A stretch of 64,000 nt of DNA from Sphingobacterium hotanense (lineage in GTDB: Bacteria > Bacteroidota > Bacteroidia > Sphingobacteriales > Sphingobacteriaceae): contig NZ_CP030848.1 of the NCBI RefSeq assembly GCF_008274825.1, forward strand, positions 4,401,618-4,465,617, read 5' to 3'. Positions 26,571 to 33,503 of the stretch are shown here, piece by piece; the first letter of the stretch is position 1; every line of letters begins with the position of its first letter. A model generated the notes under the pieces. It saw nothing but the letters and a program-made list of their open reading frames with translations. It searched no databases and was not told the DNA's origin. Made by a program: the position numbers and the translations under genes.

Positions 26571-27170
26571 CTACATCACTTTCTCCACCGTTTCCCTTAC
26601 CTTCAACATATCTGATTGCTGACCCTCACAATCCTGCACTCCTTCCGGATACTTATCTGCGATAAACTCATTAAAGTCCTTGCAGTTTCTAAAAAAATTA
26701 AACTCTTGCGCTTTAAAATCCCAAACGATGCCTTTCCCTTTGATCGCGCTTTGCACTATTGCAGCACAACCTACACCGCCAAGCCAATATCCCAATCCCT
26801 GTTTCCAAGAATTTGCTAGCTCCAGCTCGATATACAGATAATTCTCCCCACCAAATAACACGGGCACGAAAGAAGCAGGAAAATTAGTCGTCTGCGATTT
26901 ATCCTCCTTATTTCTGCTCAGCAGCGCCGTAGCTGCCTGAATTTATAACTTCTCTGGATAAGAAACAGCAAACATCTTTCCAAGCTTCTTATCCCTTTCT
27001 TTGTGATAGAAAAAGCATTGGCCGTGTATCGTATCGATCACCCCAAGCTTATTCCAAAACAAACTTTTCGGTATCAATCAACCTATTACCAACACACTTT
27101 GGCTGTTTAGCTGGAGCTCGATTACCTTCACTTCAGAAAAGAAATCAGAAGGTAGAAACGTTCGCTGCAT
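26571..27170 (-). pseudogene. Decayed gene of unknown family with two in-frame stops
   Basis: One frame of 200 codons runs from an ATG at 27170 (MQRTFLPSDFFSEVKVIELQ) to a stop at 26571, interrupted by TGA at 27078-27080 and TAA at 26943-26945. Text on both sides of each stop looks like real protein (LGVIDTIHGQCFFYHKERD, VPVLFGGENYLYIELELANS, GYWLGGVGCAAIVQSAIKGK), so this is a gene inactivated by point mutations. The last 99 codons remain open and might be miscalled as a small gene. I do not recognise the family. It lies just outside the inferred island, upstream of tRNA-Lys. Confidence 0.65.
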
Positions 27171-27264
27171 CCGCGCAACAACCAACCCCAATTCATAGTT
27201 TTCTTACTAAGGACATTTCTACTAATGAACTGCCCTCTATGACTCCTTTTTTTTAATAGTTATT

Positions 27265-28827
27265 TTATTCAACAACCTCAATCTCTTTTGTCGCCGTATT
27301 TGTTCTTCCGAACATATCCACCGCTTCAATTGCAATGCTATGCTTTCCGGCTTTTAGTTTCGGTAAATCCAACTTCCAAAGGTGTGCAGATTTCACTGCA
27401 TTGCTCGGTCTTCTTCCGGGAACTAAAACAGTTGCCCCATCGTAAACCAGCAACTCTTTCATATAAGCAGGATCTTCTGCTTCGATTCTTTGCATCGTTT
27501 TCCACTCCTTATTATCGATTCGATAGCGAATCTGATCATTTGCAGAACCTAAGAAGAAATTTGCAAAAACCGAATAACGGCCAGTGTACTTCTGTTTAAC
27601 AACGGAAGGACCGAATAAGGCGATTGCATAATCATCCGCCTGATCGACCACTTTATAGCTGAACGTGTACTTATTATCATCGATCGCTAATATCGCATAC
27701 CCCTTTGGTGTACCATCGCGCATTGTCGAAGTAGGAATACCCTTTGCATTCAAGATACCGGAATACCAGTCGCCCGAAGTCGTCCCTACATTATACTCAT
27801 GATGCGGCTTCTCACCTTTCCAACCATGTTTTTCGGTATAGAAATTCTGCTGCTGATAATGGGTATGAGCAGACAGGGAAAGCGTATTTGCATATGGCGC
27901 TAACAGATCGAACAAGCGCTGTCTGTCCTCATTGCGGAAAGAAGCATTGTTCTCCACATTCAAAGGAATATGAAATGCCAATACGATCAACTTATCCTTC
28001 GGAACCTGTTTCAAGTTGTTCTCCACAAAATCCAATTGATCCGCACGCAGACCACCCTGATAGCCCTTGCCAGTTTTAGGATGCGGATAGATGATATTAT
28101 CCAACACGATAAAATGCGCATTTCCAACGTTGAATGCATAATTCGCCGGTCCAAAAGCACGCTCAAATCCTTCATCCGCTAAGGAGTCCTGTTCCACGTC
28201 ATAGTTCATATCATGGTTTCCCATCACATTAAACCATGGCAGCCCCATCTGTCCGATCGCCTGCTGATATCCAGGATGCAAGGTCAAATTATCGCCTACC
28301 AAATCCCCTAAGCTGATTCCAAATAAAGGGCCTTTCTTTTGATTAGCCTCCTTAACAACGCCATTCAGGAAATAACCTAATTCATCATCATTATAAGCCT
28401 GTGGATCACCAAAAACAAAGGCTGAGAAAGACTTAGGTTCCTCCTGTTTTTTCAATCCAAAATCTATCGCTTTCGGAAGGGGCCCTGTCGGTGCTACCCC
28501 CGCATATTTTAACTGAGGCGAGCCCTGTGGCTTATGGATATAGTAAAACTTCGGCAAGTTGTTCTGATCCAAAGGCAAAGCATAACCCGAAGGCTTAATC
28601 ACAAAAATAATGTTGTCGTTCTGTACCGGAAGCTCGTATTTCCCGTTCTTGTCAGTCAATACCACCTCACGGCCATTACTCACACTGACCCCCTGCAATC
28701 CAGCCTCTTTTCTATCCTGACGACCATTGCCATTTTCGTCTACATAGACCGTCCCCTTTGCAAAATCCTGTCCTACGGCTGTCCCATATAAAAGACATGC
28801 CAACAAGGACCAATATAGTTTTTTCAT
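27265..28827 (-). CDS. Secreted calcineurin-like metallophosphoesterase
   Basis: The product of about 520 residues starts with a signal peptide (MKKLYWSLLACLLYGTAVGQ). I preferred its ATG at 28827 to one eight codons upstream. An N-terminal SdrD/carboxypeptidase-like sandwich (YVDENGNGRQDRKEAGLQGV) is followed by the metallophosphatase core: FVFGDPQ, GDLVGDN, VMGNHDMNYD, LAFHIPL and LSAHTHYQQ supply the two-metal site. A C-terminal beta domain ends near FGRTNTATKEIEVVE. This order fits the MetallophosN-Metallophos-MetallophosC proteins of Bacteroidota, which act on phosphoesters in the periplasm. A TAGTTTTG -7 box lies at 28849-28856. The gene is monocistronic. Confidence 0.88.
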   Translation of the reverse strand: MKKLYWSLLACLLYGTAVGQDFAKGTVYVDENGNGRQDRKEAGLQGVSVSNGREVVLTDKNGKYELPVQNDNIIFVIKPSGYALPLDQNNLPKFYYIHKPQGSPQLKYAGVAPTGPLPKAIDFGLKKQEEPKSFSAFVFGDPQAYNDDELGYFLNGVVKEANQKKGPLFGISLGDLVGDNLTLHPGYQQAIGQMGLPWFNVMGNHDMNYDVEQDSLADEGFERAFGPANYAFNVGNAHFIVLDNIIYPHPKTGKGYQGGLRADQLDFVENNLKQVPKDKLIVLAFHIPLNVENNASFRNEDRQRLFDLLAPYANTLSLSAHTHYQQQNFYTEKHGWKGEKPHHEYNVGTTSGDWYSGILNAKGIPTSTMRDGTPKGYAILAIDDNKYTFSYKVVDQADDYAIALFGPSVVKQKYTGRYSVFANFFLGSANDQIRYRIDNKEWKTMQRIEAEDPAYMKELLVYDGATVLVPGRRPSNAVKSAHLWKLDLPKLKAGKHSIAIEAVDMFGRTNTATKEIEVVE

Positions 28828-28879
28828 ATTTCTTGGTTGTTGATAGGGCAAAACTAGGCTTCTAGGTTTAACAAGGGAT

Positions 28880-29090
28880 TATGCGAATGTTAAATTAGAT
28901 TTTAGACATGAAATATTAGACAGTTGACACACCCATGCATTCTTCATTTCCTGATTCAGACAAAACATTTTTTTTCACCCCTTTAGCCAAGAAGGAAGGA
29001 TAGAAGAATAGACACGATAGAGTCTTAAATTTAATGTCTAATGTTTCAAATCTAATTTCTCATATCTAAAATCTGCCCCAGGTGTCTTTT
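28880..29090. repeat. Intergenic inverted copies of a short dispersed repeat
   Basis: TTAGATTTTAGACATG near 28888 and ATATTAGACAG near 28910 recur in inverted form around 29035-29085 (GTCTAATG, AAATCTAATTTCTCATATCT). A related copy, TTAGATATTAGATTTTAGAC, lies near 55379. Between the inverted parts is AAGGAAGGAT, which is also found in the 55.4 kb element. It looks like a dispersed non-coding repeat family. Confidence 0.5.
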
Positions 29091-29126
29091 TTACACTAAG
29101 CAGGGAATTGCTAATGATTTTTATTC

Positions 29127-29134
29127 TACCTTTG
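29127..29134 (+). promoter_or_regulatory. -7 box of the MFS transporter gene
   Basis: TACCTTTG matches TAnnTTTG exactly, 17 bases upstream of the ATG. TTG at 29108-29110 may be the upstream box, though the spacing of 16 is shorter than usual. Confidence 0.5.
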
Positions 29135-29151
29135 TCGAAATTTTAATACAA

Positions 29152-30333
29152 ATGACAAGCTTATCACCTAGCAGTCAACTGATAACCACTTCTGAAAAAA
29201 GTAGAATCCGTCTTGCTGTTGCTTTATTTTATTTTGGTCAGGGGTTGGGATTTGCGTCTTGGGCAAGCCGTATTCCGACGATCAAAACAGCGCTGGGACT
29301 TTCGGAAGCACAGCTGGGAACCATCCTTTTGATGTTGCCTATTGGGCAGCTGATCACCATGCCCCTCTCGGCGGCGATGGTCAATCGCTTTGGAAGTAAA
29401 TTGGTGCTTCCTTTCGTTGCAATTATTTATGCCTTGATTCTGATTCCTATTGCCTTATCGCCGAATGCCTGGTATTTGGGGGCATCCCTTTTCTTGTATG
29501 GGGTAGCGGGCAACGTATGTAATATCTCGGTGAATACGCAGGGCGTATTGGCGGAAGATATGTACGGCAAGTCGATTATGTCCTCTTTCCATGGGGCCTG
29601 GAGCTTGGCAGGATTTACGGGCGCCTTGATCGGGCTGCTGATGACGAATATCGGTTTTAATACGCTGACCCACTTCCTGATCATCGTGGCGCTATTAATT
29701 GTCAATATCTTGTGGAACCGTCCATACTTGCTGGCGGAGCAAAATAAAACAGAAACAGGCGAGCGGAAGACAAAATACAAACCCGACGCAGTCATTATAC
29801 AATTGGGGATTATCGCCTTTCTTTCTATGGCTACCGAGGGCGCCATGTTCGACTGGAGTGGTGTTTATTTCCATGATGTGGTGAAGGCACCGGAGGAATT
29901 GGTTATTCTGGGTTATGCTTCCTTTATGATCATGATGGCTACGGGCCGCTTTATCGGCGACTTTGTGGTAGGACGATTCGGCAGACAGCGTACCTTACAG
30001 GTATCGGGCATCCTGATGTTCGTGGGGATGTTAGCCTCCGTGATATTTCCGAATCTATGGGTCGGTACGTTAGCGTTTATGCTGGTCGGATTAGGCGTTG
30101 CCTGTAATGTTCCTACCGTGTATTCTGTTGCCGGCAAACATAAGAGCATCCCTGCCGGCGTAGCTTTAGCGATGGTTTCCAGTATTTCGTTCCTGGGCTT
30201 CCTAATGGGGCCGCCTTTGATCGGTTATATTGCCGAGCTGTTCAGCCTACGCTATTCATTTGCGTTGTTTTCGATCTTCGGCCTTTTGATGTTCATCATG
30301 TGCAGCCGGCTGAAAATCTTCAAAAACCAATAA
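29152..30333 (+). CDS. MFS transporter
   Basis: The 393-residue protein has twelve membrane helices in two halves and MFS signatures: FASWASRIPTIKTALGLSEA at helix 1-2, the loop MVNRFGSKLV between helices 2 and 3, SFHGAWSLAGFTGALIG, and the equivalent loop FVVGRFGRQRTLQ in the second half. The pattern resembles YbjJ-like members, whose substrates are not well defined. It probably exports or imports a small solute across the inner membrane. Its stop is adjacent to the stop of the convergent GH43-like gene, so the two transcripts must overlap. Confidence 0.87.
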   Translation: MTSLSPSSQLITTSEKSRIRLAVALFYFGQGLGFASWASRIPTIKTALGLSEAQLGTILLMLPIGQLITMPLSAAMVNRFGSKLVLPFVAIIYALILIPIALSPNAWYLGASLFLYGVAGNVCNISVNTQGVLAEDMYGKSIMSSFHGAWSLAGFTGALIGLLMTNIGFNTLTHFLIIVALLIVNILWNRPYLLAEQNKTETGERKTKYKPDAVIIQLGIIAFLSMATEGAMFDWSGVYFHDVVKAPEELVILGYASFMIMMATGRFIGDFVVGRFGRQRTLQVSGILMFVGMLASVIFPNLWVGTLAFMLVGLGVACNVPTVYSVAGKHKSIPAGVALAMVSSISFLGFLMGPPLIGYIAELFSLRYSFALFSIFGLLMFIMCSRLKIFKNQ

Positions 30334-31275
30334 TCAGGGTTTTACAGCCTTTAATTTGGCTAGTTCCTTTTTCGATATTTTTAACACTGTGCCATGCCGA
30401 ATACCCTTCGGCATGCTTAGTTTATCGGAAACATCCTTCCAGTTCTTTAAATCCGTAGACTGTATCATCCCGAACTTTTTGTCTACATATTTGTCAAAGT
30501 AAATCGACCAAACGCCATTCTCAAACGATACTGTTGGGCCTTCGGCCCAATAATCGCCAGTAATAGGCTTGCTTGCTTCGCCATAAGGTCCCTCGAGCTC
30601 GTCTGCAAAAGCCAGTTTCAGATTCTTTTCCGCGGGCTCTCGAGTTTCATCCTTCAATACCATCATCCATTTGTCTTTATAGGGAAGAATTGTTGCGTCA
30701 ATGGAATTGAATCCCGGATCGTAAAGCAGATGTGTCTCTGTAAAGGTTTTGAAGTTCGAGGTCGTGGTATAATACATTCGGTGGTTATAGCCGTTATCGG
30801 CATTGATCTGTGTTTCCGGAAAGGCTCCGGCAATTGTGGTCGCCCAATAGATCAAGTACAGGTTGTTTTGCGGATCGTAGGTTATCTCAGGTGCCCAGGT
30901 GTTGCGAGCCTGTTCCTCATGCTCCATAACCGGTATATAAGTCTGCTCAGACCAATGTATCAAATCATCCGAATGGGCATAGCCTATCCCTTTTTGCGTC
31001 CAGCTCACTGTCCATACCATGTGGAACTTTCCGTCGCCGCCGCGAATAATACAAGGGTCGCGCATCAACTTATCGGGGCTTAATTGTGGAGCTAGAAAGG
31101 ACTGGTCATTTTTAAGCGCCGTCCATTCCAAGCCGTCCTCGCTATAAGCTAGGTGCAGACCGTCTTCACCATTTCCTTTAAAATAAGAAAAGACAAAGGC
31201 CGAATCCTGGGTTTGCGATTTCACGTTTGCAGCAAACAGAGCCAAGCAGGCTATGCAAAGGAATTTAAGTTTCAT
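30334..31275 (-). CDS. GH43-like secreted glycosidase
   Basis: The 313-residue product has a signal peptide (MKLKFLCIACLALFAANVKS) and a five-bladed propeller. Repeated phrases are LHLAYSEDGLEWTAL, MRDPCIIRGGDGKFHMVWTV, GYAHSDDLIHWSEQ, NTWAPEITYDPQNNLYLIYW and DYWAEGPTVSFENGVWSIYF. The DP motif near residue 71, WAPE near residue 130 and the AEGP segment near 245 match where GH43-type catalytic acids sit. It probably trims plant or microbial glycans in the periplasm, but the linkage cannot be told. A TATATTTG -7 box lies at 31302-31309. No transporter or SusC/D genes are beside it. Confidence 0.82.
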   Translation of the reverse strand: MKLKFLCIACLALFAANVKSQTQDSAFVFSYFKGNGEDGLHLAYSEDGLEWTALKNDQSFLAPQLSPDKLMRDPCIIRGGDGKFHMVWTVSWTQKGIGYAHSDDLIHWSEQTYIPVMEHEEQARNTWAPEITYDPQNNLYLIYWATTIAGAFPETQINADNGYNHRMYYTTTSNFKTFTETHLLYDPGFNSIDATILPYKDKWMMVLKDETREPAEKNLKLAFADELEGPYGEASKPITGDYWAEGPTVSFENGVWSIYFDKYVDKKFGMIQSTDLKNWKDVSDKLSMPKGIRHGTVLKISKKELAKLKAVKP

Positions 31276-31579
31276 GTTGGGCGGTTTTAAAGGTTGATAA
31301 ACAAATATATCGAAAAGCTTGCTTGTTTCACCTTACAACCGACATTTTCTACTGTATACCCCCTTCATTACAAGATTTAAAGACGTCTTTTAATTTCTAG
31401 CGGGAAATAAAACAACCGAATGAGAAATGGAACGCTGGAGAAAAGGCCATAACAAGATTACGAATTCGGTTTTTCAGCTAACACGACACAATACATTAGA
31501 GAACTGACGCGTATATATCCAACTATAATAACCCGATTATAACAGCGGGGTTCACAGAGTTTTAATAGTATAAAAAAAT

Positions 31580-31605
31580 GGAGACAACCTGGATGTGGCG
31601 TCTCC
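31580..31605 (-). terminator. Terminator of tRNA-Arg
   Basis: GGAGAC at 31580-31585 pairs with GTCTCC at 31600-31605, and on the minus strand the hairpin is followed by CATTTTTTTA. It is five bases from the tRNA 3' end. Confidence 0.7.
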
Positions 31606-31610
31606 TTAAG

Positions 31611-31682
31611 TAGCCCCGAGCAGAATCGAACTGCTATCAAATGTTTAGGAAACATCTATTCTATCCGTTGAACTACGGGGCC
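31611..31682 (-). tRNA. tRNA-Arg (anticodon CCT)
   Basis: The 72-base minus-strand gene has acceptor GGCCCCG with CGGGGCT, anticodon stem GATGT/ACATT with loop TTCCTAA, and T stem AGCAG/CTGCT with loop TTCGATT. The loop gives anticodon CCT, reading AGG. CCA is not encoded. A full two-box promoter lies directly upstream. Confidence 0.93.
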
Positions 31683-31688
31683 GAGAAA

Positions 31689-31719
31689 CAAAACTACTAT
31701 TTTATAGAACTTGTGCAAA
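31689..31719 (-). promoter_or_regulatory. tRNA-Arg promoter
   Basis: On the minus strand TTTG (31716-31719), 19 bases and TAGTTTTG (31689-31696) fit the Bacteroidota consensus exactly, ending six bases before the tRNA 5' end. Confidence 0.8.
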
Positions 31720-31924
31720 CAATAATTTTCAAAGTCTATACCCTAGCGCATCCACTGGCAATTTTTTAAAAATACAGCGTTTTTAGGAGTGACAAATCTT
31801 GCGCTCTGATTACCAACAAGTCTCATTTGATGATATAAATCACGCTTATAAATGACCCTTGCTCCATATAGACAAAACCAATAGTAGATAAAAAATATCA
31901 ATAAAAAGAAGGCTTAAAATTGTG

Positions 31925-31932
31925 TACCTTTG
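31925..31932 (+). promoter_or_regulatory. -7 box of the peroxiredoxin operon
   Basis: TACCTTTG is a perfect TAnnTTTG box, 25 bases before the ATG at 31958. The expected TTTG further upstream is not present, so an activator may be needed. Confidence 0.6.
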
Positions 31933-31957
31933 TAGCACAAAAGAAAAGAATAATATT

Positions 31958-32590
31958 ATGAGTTTTACAGGTAAAAATTTCCCGAACATTACAGTTGATG
32001 CGATTGATTATTTAGGTGACAACTTCACTTTAAACTTATTTGAAAAAGCACAGAAAGAGAACAAGAAAGTTTTGTTATTCTGGTATCCAAAAGACTTTAC
32101 ATTCGTGTGTCCTACGGAGTTACACGCTTTCCAAGAGCAAGCTGCAGAATTCGCAAAAAGAAATACCATTTTAGTAGGCGCTTCATGTGACTCTGCTGAG
32201 GTTCACTTTGCTTGGTTAAACACTGCAAAAGATAACGGTGGTATCGAAGGAGTTGAATATCCATTGATCGCTGACACTAACCGCAACTTATCAAGCGTGT
32301 TAGGTATTTTAGAGATGAAAGAAGTTGAGCACCCAGAGTACGGTACATTAGTAGAAGGTTCTGCAGTATCATACCGCGCGACTTACTTAATCGACGAGAC
32401 TGGTAAAGTATTCCACGAATCAGTAAACGATATGCCATTAGGTCGTAACGTTAAAGAATATATCCGTTTGATCGATGCTTACACTCACGTACAAAAACAC
32501 GGTGAGGTTTGTCCAGCAAACTGGGAAGAAGGTAAAGAGGCTATGAGCGCAACACGCGACGGAGTAGCGTCTTACTTATCAAATAACTAA
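31958..32590 (+). CDS. 2-Cys peroxiredoxin (AhpC/Prx1 type)
   Basis: This enzyme reduces hydrogen peroxide and organic peroxides in the cytoplasm. The 210-residue protein has the peroxidatic cysteine in DFTFVCPTE (Cys51) and the resolving cysteine in GEVCPANW (Cys185), placing it in the typical 2-Cys Prx1/AhpC group. I chose the ATG at 31958, which gives MSFTGKNFPNITVDA; an earlier in-frame start would overlap the promoter. Codons are strongly biased, suggesting high expression. A hairpin follows the gene, but the next gene starts 66 bases on and encodes a thioredoxin, its likely reductant. Confidence 0.95.
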   Translation: MSFTGKNFPNITVDAIDYLGDNFTLNLFEKAQKENKKVLLFWYPKDFTFVCPTELHAFQEQAAEFAKRNTILVGASCDSAEVHFAWLNTAKDNGGIEGVEYPLIADTNRNLSSVLGILEMKEVEHPEYGTLVEGSAVSYRATYLIDETGKVFHESVNDMPLGRNVKEYIRLIDAYTHVQKHGEVCPANWEEGKEAMSATRDGVASYLSNN

Positions 32591-32603
32591 TAAACGCTTA
32601 TTC

Positions 32604-32628
32604 AAGAGGAGGCGTTCAGTCTCCTCTT
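32604..32628 (+). terminator. Partial terminator after the peroxiredoxin gene
   Basis: AAGAGGAG (32604-32611) pairs with CTCCTCTT (32621-32628), followed by TTGTTTT. It could lower expression of the downstream thioredoxin relative to the peroxiredoxin. Confidence 0.6.
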
Positions 32629-32656
32629 TTGTTTTCCAAACTTAAATAGAAGCAAA

Positions 32657-32971
32657 ATGTTACAAGAATTAACAGAAGATAATTTACAAGCTATCATCGA
32701 CAGCAATGAAACGGTGATGGTTCAATATGCAGCCTCATGGTGCGGAAACTGCCGTATCATGAAGCCTAAGTTTAAAAAACTATCTGGTGAGAATGAGCAA
32801 GTTACTTTCATCATTGCCGATGCGGAGAAATTCCCAGAGTCAAGAAAGCTTGCTAACGTCAATAACCTACCTACTTTCGCTGCTTTCAAAAACGGCAAAT
32901 TGGTGAACCAAGTACAAACAAATAAAATCGAAGGATTAACAGATTTATTAAATGAAGTTACCAGTAATTAA
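32657..32971 (+). CDS. Thioredoxin-family protein
   Basis: The 104-residue protein is a single thioredoxin fold with active site WCGNC (Cys29 and Cys32) in place of the usual WCGPC, and the cis-proline in NNLPTFAAF near residue 75. It has no signal peptide. The asparagine for proline change should alter redox potential. It sits downstream of the peroxiredoxin gene, so it is a good candidate for its electron donor. Its end overlaps the next gene by 20 bases. Confidence 0.9.
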   Translation: MLQELTEDNLQAIIDSNETVMVQYAASWCGNCRIMKPKFKKLSGENEQVTFIIADAEKFPESRKLANVNNLPTFAAFKNGKLVNQVQTNKIEGLTDLLNEVTSN

Positions 32972-33209
32972 ACACCTTACAGAATTTATTGCCGAGAACG
33001 ATGTGGACTTCGTCTTAGAAACCATTGAGACCTTGGAAGCACTAACAGAAGTTCCTTCCTTAAAGGATGAAGAACTTGATGTTATCGGCGAATTGATTTC
33101 CAATATGTACGGTGCGGTTGAAGTTAACAAGTTGGTACAAGAGGGAATGCCACAAAAAGAGGCCTTGAATAGCTTCATGAAGCGTGTATTAGGGTCTATC
33201 GACAAATAA
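32952..33209 (+). CDS. Small DUF6952-like protein
   Basis: The 85-residue, acidic and helical protein begins MKLPVIKHLTEFIAENDVDF and contains PSLKDEELDVIGELISNMYG and EGMPQKEALNSFMKRVLG. It matches a small conserved Bacteroidota family (DUF6952-like) found beside peroxiredoxin and thioredoxin genes. There are no cysteines or metal motifs. The 20-base overlap with the thioredoxin gene implies coupled translation. It may bind one of its two partners, but no function is known. Confidence 0.75.
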   Translation: MKLPVIKHLTEFIAENDVDFVLETIETLEALTEVPSLKDEELDVIGELISNMYGAVEVNKLVQEGMPQKEALNSFMKRVLGSIDK

Positions 33210-33250
33210 ACTCCGTAGGCGTAACGCCTGCACTATTATATTTATTATTC

Positions 33251-33300
33251 TTTTCCACAGAAACCTTGTGTATAACTTGGTTTTTGTGGAAAAGTTTTTT
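33251..33300 (+). terminator. Terminator of the peroxiredoxin operon
   Basis: TTTTCCACAGAAACC pairs with GGTTTTTGTGGAAAA with one mismatch around a 14-base loop, followed by GTTTTTTT. It closes the redox operon. Confidence 0.75.
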
Positions 33301-33304
33301 TAAA

Positions 33305-33471
33305 GGGGTCTGCCCGATTACATCTATTTTATAGTACTTTTATAATCGTTAAAGGTTAGACCCGAAGCAAATTTATCCTGCCAAATCGAACCGATAGGTT
33401 TATAATCAGGGTTTGAAGTCAAAGATTTTTAATTGTTGGTAAAAGGAATCAAATTATTTTTGATTCCTTTT
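33305..33471 (+). ncRNA. Structured leader or small RNA ending in a terminator, upstream of PIG-L gene
   Basis: Between two terminators lies a sequence with nested pairings: GGGTCT (33306-33311) with AGACCC (33358-33363), CGATTA (33315-33320) with TAATCG (33343-33348), and CTAT with ATAG inside. CCCGATTA can instead pair with TAATCAGGG (33403-33411), which excludes the first fold. A strong hairpin, AAAAGGAATCAAA (33441-33453) with its complement (33459-33471), follows, 33 bases before the PIG-L start codon. This arrangement suits an attenuator, riboswitch or independent small RNA. No known class is recognised. Confidence 0.4.
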
Positions 33472-33503
33472 ATTTTGTACTGAAACTTCTTTATTTTTAA
33501 GAT

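Noticed and set aside
33305-33440. Signal-recognition-particle RNA
   Set aside because: The conserved apical loop sequence GGAAG..AGCAGCC is absent, although the hairpin shape first suggested it.
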